Source: Moringa oleifera
Lineage: Eukaryota; Streptophyta; Magnoliopsida; Brassicales; Moringaceae
Assembly: GCA_021397835.1 (NCBI GenBank)
Contig: JAJFZO010000344.1
Span: forward strand, 1,116,001 to 1,180,000
Direction of reading: 5' to 3'
Length of the DNA stretch: 64,000 nucleotides
Shown here piece by piece: positions 39,905 through 50,900 of this stretch. Under the pieces are notes generated by a model. That model saw only the letters and a program-made list of their open reading frames with translations, made no database searches and was not told where the DNA came from. The position numbers and the translations under genes were made by a program. Within the stretch, counting starts at the first letter, position 1, and each line of letters opens with the position of its first letter.

Positions 39905-41660
39905 ATTTTAGTTTATTTTATTTTTTATTATATTCAAAATTCTTCTTTACAAAAAATTAATTATATTAATGACAGATCTATTAGTCATTAATCAATTTGT
40001 AACAGATATTAGTCTGTCGCTAAAATAGCAACAGAATAAAATTTATCGCTAAACTAGCGGCAGACAAGAATTTGTTGTTAAAGTAGCGACGAATATTATT
40101 CTGTCACTATCTTTAGTGACAGACGTAAATCGATCACTAATATAGTGACGCATTCACTAGTAGCTAAAAATTTGGTTATTTTAGTGGGGAACTAAGGGAA
40201 AGGAATGGATAGAAAGAGCTTATTCAAGGAGGGTGGGTAATGGGGAAACGAAGTAATTGTGTTGGTTTAATCAAGAAATGGCCAATCATGCTTGTTAAGG
40301 ATTTTAGATTCAAGCAACTCGTTGCTAGATGATTAGTCAAGCCAAAAAAAAAAAAAGCAATAGTTCTTCCAATCAAGCAGGCGACCAACCAATTCCAACT
40401 ATTGCAGTGATATCCATCAAAGCAAGAAGTATTAACTTGCAGGATTAAGTAGGAAGAGCGAAACTTGATAGGTTTCTCAACTACTAAGCTAATGGGCAGC
40501 TTTAAAAAATGGCGACCGTGTCTGTGGTTTGCTATGATTTGGTGGGAAACTGAAAGTGAAGAAAGCTTAATGCAAGCAACAGAGGTAATCAAGCAGCAAT
40601 CGAGAGTTAAAGGTCTGATTTCAGTTAGTGGCGAATTCAACCAATATAAAAAGTAACCTTAGCCTTTTTTAAAGCCAATCTACTTGCCTTTTTCTCTTAT
40701 TTCTTTGTACTACTTTAACTTTCTATCAACCATTTTAGTTCAATGAAGGTAATCCCTTCTCCGACGTCCTAAACCAACCATTCTATCCGTGAGTTTTTGA
40801 ATTAATTCTTGCCCTTTCTTCTTATGTAAGTAAGCTGCTTGCTTTTTTTTCATGCGTGCTTATACTTGCAAGCTTAGCAATCTTTCTAGGAAGATACACT
40901 TGATGACTACTTACTTAACTTAGTTCATTCCTTCCTAAGAGAAGATGCAAAAACTCAAAACCTTTTTAAAAAAGAAAAAAAAAATCATTTTACAAGCCTA
41001 AGCACCCTAACAGATAGTATGGATATCATTGTCTGAAAAATGCATCTTGTTGAGGTTGGAGAAAATACCAGTATAGTTGCTATTTTTATACCATTATTAC
41101 TAGATTAAACACTCTTCTTTCTCTTATTTTTCAGAGTAGATCTTTTCTTAGTCGAGTCAAGTCCATACTACGAGTTAATCTTTCATTTTTTTGGAGCTTT
41201 ACTTTACTAATAAGTGTTTCCTACCCCTATATGCTTTAAGCTTATGGACACTTCAAACTCGTACCTTCACATTTTGCCTTTAGCTTTTATCAACTTACAT
41301 GCTGATGAGCTCTTTCCCTCAAGTTCTATGACTCGAGTAATAAGAGCTCTACGATAAAGTGCAAAAGAATGCCATCTCTCTATTCAGTTGCCTGACCTTT
41401 TCAGTATCCCATTGGCTAAACCTAATAATATTTGTATCATTATCTCGTTCTGATGGACTAACTTGTGTATCTTATCTTTGAATTGATAATTTTTATAGTC
41501 CACTTGTAAGATAAATGTTTTTTATTGGCTTATCTATCCTTAGCTCCTCTTTTCCATCTTTATCTTTTTTATATAAAAACGTTTTTCTCTTTCTTACGCC
41601 TTTTATTAAGAATTAGGTTTTATTATTTTATTTTTTATCTTACTTCTTGAGATTTTAAGG

Positions 41661-41951
41661 TTATTCGCTGCAACTACTTTCCATATTAGATCGAAAGGTA
41701 CTTGATTTCTCTTCATTAGCCTCTACTCTCAAAATTGTACTATTTCTATTACTTTCCACAATGTGTTCTTGGTTTCTGATCTTCTCATTATGTTTGCAAA
41801 TTATGGTATCCCATCCCTTTCCTTGACGTCTAAAAGCGAGTTTATCCACTTTATTCAAGACATCATCTACATGGGCTGAATCCCTACACCCTCTGACCAT
41901 TTTGTCATTCACAGGAATTTCCTTTGCTTGCATCTGGCTTCCTCTCTTCAA
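41661..41951 (-). other. Unrecognised charged open stretch
   Basis: 96 codons, rich in Lys, Glu, Asn and Arg (segments such as GKGWDTIICKHNEKIRNQEH and VEANEEKSS). Its composition is less random than other open stretches here. Together with the open stretch at 42448-42768 on the same strand, about 500 bases upstream, it could be a remnant of a nuclear gene or of a retroelement protein. No motif supports either. Confidence 0.2.
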
Positions 41952-42447
41952 TGCTGTAAGTGTTCATTTAGGATTAGGTTTTTTGATCATTGCTTGGGTT
42001 TACCTCTCTCATTCTAGTCCAATGCTGTGGTATTCCATTGGCAAATTTGTGAAATAGAGCAATCATAGTAACTTTTCATAGTTTTTTTGTTCTTAAAGAG
42101 GCTCTGACCTCTTCTTACTTTAATTTATTGTTCTTCAATGCTTTTCTTCATTTGATTGAGTATAAAGACTTCTCAATTTTTTTGTGAGGATTTCTCTCTT
42201 TTTTTTTTTTGTTCTTTTTATTTTCCTTTCCTTTCCTTTTTTCAGGAAAATAAATTAAAAGAAATAAAAACCTTTTTCATTGTATTAGAGCTTTATCTTA
42301 GGTGTTAGTGTGATTTCAGCACAGTGGCTTTGTTTCTTCATCTTCGAAAGCACTTATATAAAGTAGCTATGACTTTCTCTTCCACTAGATTTGGCCTATT
42401 GAGAAGACCCTCTCCCTATTAAACAAGCCTATTTGAGAACCTCAACC

Positions 42448-42768
42448 TTATAAACCTCCCTCTAAAGGTCCTGTGTTTCTTAGGGATTTGAGCAGTTGAT
42501 TAACTACTACAATCATGGGCATATTTCTCTTTTTGGTGAAGACTCTCACGTCTTTTAAGTCTAATTGGCATTCTTGTCCATCAAAGACCTTTAACATTGT
42601 ATTGGCAAATGTGGTTCCTACCTTTGTTGCCCTGAAAATGGAGCCTTTTGCATCTGGCTCATGAAATTCATTGAAGATCCATAGGTTATAACAGTCATGT
42701 GCTGCCCTAAAATCATTTCTTTTAGGGCTGGACCAACATATCTTTAGTATTTTTGATAGCATGATCAA
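42448..42768 (-). other. Unrecognised open stretch, possible coding remnant
   Basis: 106 codons with balanced, protein-like composition (for example HDCYNLWIFNEFHEPDAKGS, then FDGQECQLDLKDVRVF and MPMIVVVNQLL). The frame ends with a stop just after LEGGL. Immediately upstream, other frames continue to look coding (KEVILYREVKH-like words are broken by stops), so this may be a decayed exon or retroelement fragment. I cannot assign a family. Confidence 0.25.
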
Positions 42769-44269
42769 GATTAGGCTCTTCTAGGTGCTTGACTCCCTAT
42801 AAAGTATGACTTCTTTATCTTTCAAGAGATATGAAAAAAAGGAAAGGCATCAAATTCCTTTACAATAGAGTTTCTCTCACTTTTTTATTGCATTAATGCT
42901 ACTGCTTAAAGCCTTCAAAGTTTCTCCATAATGTTTGCAGCCATATGTTTCAATTGTATTTAAGGCAAGATAAGTGGCACAACTATTTTCTTAGAGGATG
43001 TTGTGTCATTTTCTTCACAATCACCCTTGGTTATAGTCATTCTTTACTTTGATTAGCTAGACAATGTCACAATTTCTCATATATTGGGATAACTACATAT
43101 TTTATACTGCAAGAGATTAGTCTATCTTAATCATATGACAACTGTCTACCTAAAAGCGTTTCATAGGTCATTGGCATAGTTACTCATAGTATTAACATCT
43201 TTTTTTTTCTTTAATTGTTTTTCTTTGCCTTTGATTTTTCAAAAAATCTTAGCTATACCAAAATCTAATTGATAATAAGGTTTAGTATCTAATTAGTAGC
43301 CTAATATATGCCCAATTTTGCTGCTTCTAATGGCATTTTATTGTTAGTAAGCCTTTGATCTGGCATATTGTTATTGATTCATTTTCCATTACATTAACAT
43401 GTCTTGATAAATATGAATTGAAGGTTTAACCTTATGTTTAATCATTCTATTCAAGAAGGATCTTTAAATCAATGTTAAGGCAATTCCATAGATTTCAATA
43501 TGGCCCTTGATTATTAATGGTTTACTTTCAAAGGGGGATTGATTCCAAGCAACCCTACTAATAAAGAGACTTGAAAGCAGTAAACGATGCAAACTTTGAA
43601 GCACCATATCTTACGAAGAATAATAAAGGAGCTCGAAAGTCATAACACAATTTAAGGGATTTAAAACTCATGTTTTTGTTAAATAAAAATGGCTTATAGT
43701 TAGTTCTACTCATAATTGAAAGCCTTAATTGAAAGTCAAAACTTCAAACTTTAAAACAAGCCTATTTGGTCCTCCCATTTGAGAATACTTCACTCTCCTT
43801 AGAGCACTTACATACAAGGAAGGAAGATGTTTAAGGCTTACACATATGCGAACTACAATAAGATCGTAAGTTGTAAATTGCACACTTCCTCCTATTAAAC
43901 TCCTAATGGTAAACAATAGTTGGAAAATAGCCCTTATCCCAATAAGGTGTTTGAGCTGATATAATCTAATGTTTCACATGTGGTGCTTTCTTCGAACTAT
44001 CCATTTCTATTTGCCCTAGATCCCCCATGCAATGGTCTCATCACAGGTAGCCACCATTTTTGTTGTAGCTTTTCATCCGTTCAACATAGCTTTGTTGCAT
44101 TTCCTTACTCTCTGCATCATCAGACCCCCTTATCTATTGGCTTACTGGCCACTTCATTGAGTTCCTACAAACAAGTGAGGAAGATTTATAGTCTTAACAA
44201 TAAACAAATGGGTATTTTTTTGGACTAGCCCGCTTCCCATTCCTTAAAAGAGTAATTCTTCGCACATAA

Positions 44270-44564
44270 TTAAAGGAACGATTGTAAGATTACCAGAACA
44301 CTAGATACGGGGACTACCCAAGCTAATAATAGAGGCAAGAACACTTTCTCGCCAAGTTCCATTAATTCATCATAATGACATCGCTGGAATGCTACATGAT
44401 ATATATATATATATATATATAAGAGCCGAAAAAGAATCACATTAATGCTAAACTAAATCAGCCTAGGATCTTCTTGAAAATGGGAAGATTTAGGCTAGGC
44501 GGCCAACCTCCTAGAGAGACAAGATGCATGTACTAGGTGAGTAAGGATACAGCTTTGTGGACTA
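44270..44564 (-). pseudogene. nad1: Decayed mitochondrial nad1 exon 5
   Basis: The reverse strand ends with the C-terminus of NADH dehydrogenase subunit 1, a membrane subunit of respiratory complex I. It reads [20 protein letters not shown], then [11 protein letters not shown] and a TAA at 44270; the mitochondrial protein has [20 protein letters not shown] at this place. Further upstream on the strand are the WPP, LPIFKKI and FFF parts of the preceding membrane segment, interrupted by stops and by an (AT)11 run. Exon 5 should begin at the TAGT at about 44564. Length is about 295 bases, somewhat longer than usual because of insertions. It is not translatable. Confidence 0.92.
44399..44420. repeat. 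(AT)11 microsatellite grown inside the dead nad1 exon
   Basis: Eleven AT dinucleotides sit exactly where mitochondrial nad1 exon 5 has a short TATATA-like run encoding a Leu-Tyr-Ile-Trp segment. The run probably expanded after the sequence lost its function. Confidence 0.9.
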
Positions 44565-47500
44565 CTCATCGAGCCTAATAGGTGGTGTTATCACACCTTC
44601 TTAAAGGAATTATATGTGACACCCTCAAACCAACATATCCTCCCTTTCTATTCCTAGGCAGGCATTTTCATTCATTTATTGATTAATTTAAGGTACTTGT
44701 AGCTTGCTTCCAAGTCCAAGTGCTAGCGGTAAAAGCTTGTCACTGAAAGCAAACTTTCGAGCCAAGAAAGAGCCATAAGCGCCCCTATAATCTTTTTAAA
44801 GCAAGAAGTAACTTTAAGAAAGGATGATTATAAAAATCATAATATTAGTAAAGAGGTGTTAGCCTACCTATAGTAAGGAGCCTTTTCTTGACCGTTAGTG
44901 CTTTACTAATAAGAAGGGTTTGTTTTGCTTATTCAATATTACTTTGGCTTTGCTATCTGTATTTTGTTAGCATGAAAGCTACTATAACTAAAAAAAAAAT
45001 GAATGAAAGAAGAAGGCATTAGCATTAGAAAGACTATAGAGGCATTTTGAGTTGACTACAATACATGTCATGAGGAATAATAAAGCTAAGCCGGATAGTC
45101 TTTTTGATGTCAAAAGCCCCAAAACTAGCTACCTTATAAAAGATAACTAATGTAAGCCTACTCAACTAATCACATAAGTAAATGCCTATTTGCATTACAC
45201 TAATAGAAAAAAAAAATAACAACTATAAGACTAGACTAGTAGTTAAGTGCTCTTTATTGTTCAGATCAATCAGGTCTGAGCTTCTTAAGCTCTCTGCTAT
45301 TAAGGAACTCTATAAGGGGCTAACTACTTTGATTTGCTATATCTGAGTCATTGGAGTACTTTGGGATTGTATTCCACACCGAGGGTTTGTGCTTGTGGGT
45401 TAGGGTGAATATTATAGACAAGCAGAACTAGTGGTCAATAATCGTTTAAACTCGGTAAAGGTTATCATGGCACCTGTAGTAGGATATAAGACTTATCATA
45501 ATTCCCATGGACTAATTTACGATGTCTCTATCACTAACATTCATCAAGCGGGCCACATGGATTGGTCAAAGTCTTCTTTGGCTAATGAGACCTCAATCCC
45601 AAAGCCTTTAGAGTATTTTTTGGATAGGCACCTTTGTGTGCATGGGGAATTCGCTACTGATAGATCCTTACCAATGTCGTCCTTTTTCCCTTGCTACCTT
45701 TTGACCCATAGGAGTATACAGTCACAACTTTCAAACACTTATGCTTGATTGTGAAACTGCCTGTTGAACATCTGATAATGCATTGCTCCGAACTAAGCTA
45801 TGCAATAACGAAATCCCATTGATCCTTATAGGATGTGCTTGATGATCCCCATAATATGCTTACTTAGGGACTTCTTACTCAATCTTTTTCACTAGTTAAA
45901 CATTGTCCAAGAAACTCTCTCTTTTGCTCATCCATTTCTTTAGTTATTTGATTGAGATACTATCATCTAGGTTCCTAAACTTTTCATGGATGACAAAGTG
46001 TAGATGGTAAGTTATTATATAGATATGGTGCTTGACAAATAGATAATTCTTTAGCCTTCATAAAAGTTGCATAAGAGTCATCCTCGGAGAGTCTTCCTAA
46101 ATGATCGTACTGATGAATTCTATTGTACCTTATGCAGCTACTGTTATTGATCCTACAAAGCCTACCTAGAGGTTCAGGTCAGATTATAAAAACGGGCAAT
46201 ACATTTTCATATTTCTATGAGAAGCTTTACGACACCCACGATTCTTAATAGCAAGTCGTCGGTATATTGTGCTTGACAAATACTTATTAAGTAATGGGTT
46301 TTTAAAGGGGCTAACTTATGGGCCAGGCATCTCTTTGATCTAATAACTAGTATCGCCTTTTTGCCCAGCCCTATGCGCAGCCTTTTCTTTTGCAATACTT
46401 AATAAGGTCTTTCATGGCCTAATTATTATTACAATATTCTCTACCATAGAATTCGCCTTCAAGGTCAACTAGGTGACTTTTATATGGAAAAACAACGCAA
46501 AAGAGGCTTGAGCGCTTATTAAGGAAGACGACAAGGGTCGATGAAAGAGTAAAACAGAAGGTATTTTCTAATTGCCCCTGAGGTGAAAGGTGCTTGTAGA
46601 GGGGGAGGGGAGGTGTGCCACGATGAAACAAGGGAATGAAAGGCCGCTTTGCATTGGATGCTTTTTACCCTCCCGAGAATGATAGCTTTATTGTCTTAAG
46701 GAGTGTTAAAGCTTGCTTTTTCTCTAGATTTTCTTAGTCATCAATAGGACTTGTCTTTAATAAAACTTATTTGATTCTCTGAACAATCGAAATTTCATAC
46801 TTATATTGAATTCTTCCTATTTCTTAATCGAGCTTATGTAGGTAGATATTGTCTGGTAGGGCCGATAAGGGTACACTATGTAGGACGGAGTAAGGACATT
46901 TCTTATCGCTTATAAGTTTTTCGGGAGAAACGACTTTCTGAATAGAGTAAAAAAAGTTAGGATCTTCGATCTCTTCCTTAAAGATTGGGATGAGTTAATG
47001 TAAATCGATGGTATGAAAACACTTTCTGATGTTGAATTCTAAAAACCAATGAGAGATTTCCCACTATTTTTTGATTTGTTTTGGGACTAAGTGACAGCCT
47101 CAATGCGAGCAAAAATGTGATGTGTTTAGAAACTCAGGATCATAAATGGATTGGAGTACTATTTTGATTACCTCTTCCATGATCTTTTCTATAGGTAGAA
47201 CTACTGTGAACGATCTAAAGTTTGACCCTTATTTCCTTCTTCATACTTTAAAATGGGACAAACCTCATTGTTTGCTCCATTTATTAATAATTGAGGACCC
47301 CTTGTCATTCTTTTAGTGACTCATAGGGCTTTCTTTTACTCAATATTTTTGGTTCTTAAGAATTTTCGACACCTCTTCAAAGATTGAAATGATTGTCCTT
47401 GCCTATCATCCTTGAATGATGTCAAGTACTGTTCACTTCCTCGCTATTCTTATATCCATCACTTGCAATCCACATAGATGTGTTTGCACCCCCTACCAAA

Positions 47501-47817
47501 GTGGATGAGAAAGAAAGGATTTCTCAAAATAACCCTCTTGCTTCCAAACTTAAGCTATGAGGCTTTACCATATAAACATCTAGTACATGCATCAATTCAT
47601 GGAAAAGTGAAAGGGTCACCATTACTAAAGATCTCCCGTTTAATCTTAGATTGGTCACTGCAATTCATCGTTGTGCTTGCACACTAGGCTACCCTTCTCC
47701 GAAAGCTTCGTTAGACCATCTATCACTAGTTTTCATCTAAAGGGGTTTATTGCACAAGCCAAGACATAAACTCCTAAAGAGGAAAGCCCAATGAATGTTA
47801 TATGTAAAGCTCTACAC
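44565..47817 (-). other. Relic of nad1 group II intron 4, host intron of matR
   Basis: Between the exon 4 and exon 5 relics lie about 3.25 kb containing the matR relic. This is the standard location of matR in seed-plant mitochondria. About 0.7 kb separates matR from exon 5 and about 0.64 kb separates exon 4 from matR. The intron's own domain V just before exon 5 was not recognisable to me, so it has decayed or I missed it. Confidence 0.8.
45250..47180 (-). pseudogene. matR: Decayed mitochondrial maturase matR
   Basis: A nearly full-length relic (about 1.93 kb; the gene is near 1.97 kb) of the group II intron maturase. It starts at ATG 47180 with a MEEVIK..VLQSIYDPEF-like N-terminus, followed by WFLEFNIRKCFHTID, the first reverse-transcriptase block. 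FLNKRSS and EFYGREYCNNN lie at about 46.45-46.55 kb. A tryptophan codon has become TAG at 46419-46421. The frame then continues with AILVIRSKRC, LAPLKTHYL and YTDD at 46255-46266, where the normal catalytic motif is YADD. The C-terminal domain X follows at 45.30-45.46 kb (IFTLTHKHK, PKYSNDSDI). Many stops and frame changes make it non-functional. All intact plant matR genes sit in nad1 intron 4, as here. Confidence 0.95.
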
Positions 47818-47895
47818 CTTATTAAGATCATATTGGCATACTCTCCTGAAAAAAAAAAAAAAGAGTAGACCCTATTGAAGATGAGAGTAAGGTAC
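47818..47895 (-). pseudogene. nad1: Decayed mitochondrial nad1 exon 4
   Basis: The reverse strand reads TCTTCAATAGGG, a T-rich stretch, then GAGAGTATGCCAATATGATC and TTAATAAG, followed by GTGT, which marks the intron start. This is the small nad1 exon coding for SSMG..LFFLGEYANMILM. A run of T has lengthened it by several bases and the ATG codon near its end has become ATA. The limits, especially the upstream one, are estimates. It is in the correct order and orientation for matR and exon 5. Confidence 0.85.
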
Positions 47896-47928
47896 AACAA
47901 GGCCATTTCTGTCCACCGCCCTTCTCAC

Positions 47929-47963
47929 GAAAGTGTACATGGACGTTACTGCTCATACAGCTC
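47929..47963 (-). other. Group II intron domain V relic (3' part of nad1 intron 3)
   Basis: The reverse strand reads GAGCTGTATGAGCAGTAACG followed by TCCATGTACACTTTC, the pattern of a domain V hairpin, the catalytic heart of group II introns. It lies about 35 bases before exon 4, leaving room for domain VI. In angiosperms nad1 intron 3 is trans-spliced, so only its 3' half is expected here. The lower stem has lost pairing (ACTTTC where GGTTC is usual). Confidence 0.8.
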
Positions 47964-50900
47964 CCAGTTAGTAAGTAGTTAGCCTTTTTTTTGCAAGGAA
48001 TGAATGGAAGTGTGGATAAATCGAATTACATAGAGGAATTCAATTTTTCTTTTTAGTAATAACATGATAAAAGCATCCCTTTCACAAAAGCCTATGGATC
48101 CCCTGCCTATCATGCCATTTCAGCACTTTATGGTCCTCGATAAGATCATGATGAGCCCTTTCCATTAATGTTTTTATAGATTTTGAAAATTTCATAATGG
48201 ATCAAGATGAGAATAAATCTCAGAATTTAAGAAAATACTCATCCTAGAGCTTTCACTCTCCTTTAGGAAGGGCTTTTTATAAATAAAGAGGTGAGTCAAA
48301 GGTAGGCCCCCATTTGATCTATTTCTTAGAGTCAAAAGAAGATCTCACATTCGATGACCTTGAACAAGAAGGAATAGCTCTTGATGTGAAATCAATAGCA
48401 AATAAAGAAGAGGAATTAAATGCCTTAGATAAGCCTTAAAAAAACATGCCCACAATAGACTGGACGTAAACAATGGAAAGAAGAAAAGAGCCTTAATGAT
48501 GATCCTATGTTCATTTTTGCCTTGCCTCGATGATGCACTCTTAGTGCACAAAGCAACACACCAAAAAAAGAGAAAAAATCTCTCTATTATTTAATTAAGA
48601 GAATCGTTAGTTTGACTTATGAACTACGTGGGAAATACAAGAGTTTGGCAAGTTGTTATATGTTCTCCCTTTGCCCTTGAACAATAAAGAACCATTTATC
48701 TTCTCTTAGATAGTAGTCAATCAATTCGCATTTATGGTTAATCAATAGGCCCACGAATCTCTTTTTTTATATGATAAATTACCATATTTTAGCAATACCT
48801 TGACGTTGATTCTCTTTATTTTTTTCGAGCATCCCATGCTATGACTTCGACTTTGAGTATGATGAATGAGTGGAAAGATCTTTATAGAAGTCCCTATTCG
48901 ATCTAACCAAAAAATTAATATATATATATAGGTAAGAGGGAGAACTACAAGTTTTTTAAAAAAGACGAGCGGTTGACATGAAACAAGTCTCACAATAAAT
49001 GTCTTAATTAGGTGTAAGTTCAAAATCAAGCTAAAAGATAGTGGAAAGATTAGGGTCTTTGCCATTGCACACAGACCTTAGTTCAACCTTTACATGATTG
49101 GGTGATGGATGTGCTTTGCCATCTTCCAGTTAATGGGATATATAACCAAACTGCACCCATTGCCATTCTATCAACAAGAAAGTCAATATCAATAGTGGAG
49201 GGAGAATAGTAGTCCATTGGTCATCAATTAGTAGTTGAATAATCCCAATAGTGGTCCTTTTACTTAGCAGAGTTAACCTTTAATTGGAAATGATTGGGAG
49301 AACAAAAATTTCACATTACAATTTAAACATGTTGCTTTATGCACAAGCATAGTAGAATTTGAATCTGTTGGCTCAAATGAGTGGCTCTTGGCTTACTTTC
49401 TTAAGAAGGGCTTTCATTAACTAAGAAGTAACAATTTTTGACCCACATGATCTTAGGCTCAAAAAAGATGAGGAAACTAACAATTTCACACTTAAAGATT
49501 AAGTTCATCAGTGATGTTTTCTTTGGTGTCTTGAGAAAGCAGCTTCGAACATGACATTCGTACCCCCGAAAAGTTTTGGCAGGCATTACTATGACCTTGA
49601 AGCCCTTGCTAAAAAGTATGGCTCACTACTAAAGAAGGTTCAGACATCCTTTGACTTAGCCTTGTGATCCACTAATTCATCTCTTGATCTGGTATTCCTC
49701 AAAAAAGGTGGATAAGGTAAAAAAAAAAAAAAAAAGTGGTGTAGGTAGAAGAAAAGATGTTCAATTTAAGGTTTTCACCCTTGGAAATAGGTATTGAACA
49801 AAGGACATAATGGGTTAGGTAAAACCTCTTTTAAGGGGAAAGATCTATAAAAGAAAAAAGTTGAGAGCCAAATATTTTTTTTCCCAATGTTATGCTTTAC
49901 AAGTTAGATTTGGAACAAAAATAACCCTTATTTATATTTTATTAATTAGATAGGAATTCATAATGGGACGTTTTTTTCATAGATTCTTTGAGTAAGAAAG
50001 ACACAATGCCTTATTAGGGCCTTGAGGTCATCCGAAGCCAGATCAGGGCAATTTATTGACTGTAGTAATACAATGTTCAGTGGTGAGGCAAAGCAGTAAT
50101 GAGAAGCTTCCCTTAGGATTCTTTTCCCATGTGGTTTTCTTACCCATAGATAATAATACCGTCTTTCCATGCCCCTTGAAAAGTTATTCTGGTTGGTTTT
50201 TTAGTAATGCATTGGTGCCTGACCCTTGCAATCTACTATCATAGACTTTGACGCATCTTTGAACAAGCATATCTTGATGTTTTTACTATTCTCACTCACC
50301 ACCTGATCATTCTTATGGCATCTCGAATCATTTTCAAAGCAAATTTAGTCTTCATTTTCCCTTTTCATTGAGTTTAAAGTTCCTAGTAATCACCTCTGCA
50401 AGATTGATTTAACTCAAAAGCACCATTTCTTTCACAACTGAGGAGTTTTTTGATGCAAGAAGTCTTTCTATTCCATAAGTAGAGACTTTTCGAGAGTCTT
50501 TCTTTCATTGACTTGCTCTTTTGACCTACCTTGAGAAGAAATTCTCACAAGATTATTAATAAATGTAGGTCACATATAAGTGTGGATGTTTCCAAAGGCG
50601 AGTTTATTTGCTTATTTAAAAATGGGTGCTTATAGGACTTTTGCTTTGCGATCTCCAAGATGAAGATTTTTTTCTATGTCTATTGATATCTCTCTGGAAT
50701 GAGAATTTTTTTTTTCAAATAAAGCAAGCAAATTAGTTTGAAAAAGACCTTTTATTAGTCAGTAAGCCCAAAAATTCCCTCAACTTAAAAACATTTTCTA
50801 CGAGTAGTTTCATAATTCTAACCTGGGGCTCAGTTCTAGCCATTCTTGCTAAGGACAACCTTGCTCCTAGCAAAAGATTAAACGCCAAGTATGAAGTAAG

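Larger units (their letters stand above)
36829..40186 (+). mobile_element. CACTA (En/Spm-like) DNA transposon, 3.36 kb, probably non-autonomous
   Basis: The left end reads CACTACAAAAAAATTTAAAA. The right end, read in reverse, starts CACTAAAATAACCAAATTTT, so the two ends form an imperfect terminal inverted repeat with the diagnostic CACTA. The neighbouring trinucleotides are GAG on the left and GGG on the right, a possible decayed 3-bp target duplication. Both subterminal regions are packed with variants of TAGTCGCTAAA, AGTGACAG and TAGCGAC in both orientations, as expected for CACTA subterminal repeats. The inside holds a GC-rich minisatellite, a TATA-like promoter, a long AT-rich stretch and a short coiled-coil coding end. 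No TNP2-type transposase is present, so it could move only with help from a relative. Confidence 0.88.
40187..44269. other. 4-kb unassigned region with a few odd open stretches
   Basis: It lies between the CACTA element and the end of the nad1 relic, that is, downstream of nad1 in the mitochondrial sense. Open stretches occur at 40224-40640 (minus, 138 codons), 41661-41951 (minus, 96) and 42448-42768 (minus, 106). None has a family I can name. Long pyrimidine tracts at 42.18-42.25 kb end in TTTTTTCAGG on the plus strand, like a splice acceptor, but no exon can be defined. The rest shows nothing. Confidence 0.5.

Noticed and set aside
40224..40640. 138-codon minus-strand open frame with overlapping plus-strand frame
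   Set aside because: No domain or homologue recognised, includes a Phe run from a poly-A tract, and no second copy is available to test conservation.
42180..42245. Splice acceptor (pyrimidine tract ending in TTTTTTCAGG)
   Set aside because: No exon with coding sense follows on the plus strand, and the open stretches nearby are on the minus strand.
45431..45748. 105-codon plus-strand open frame
   Set aside because: It lies opposite the matR relic, whose minus strand is recognisable; the plus frame is its shadow.
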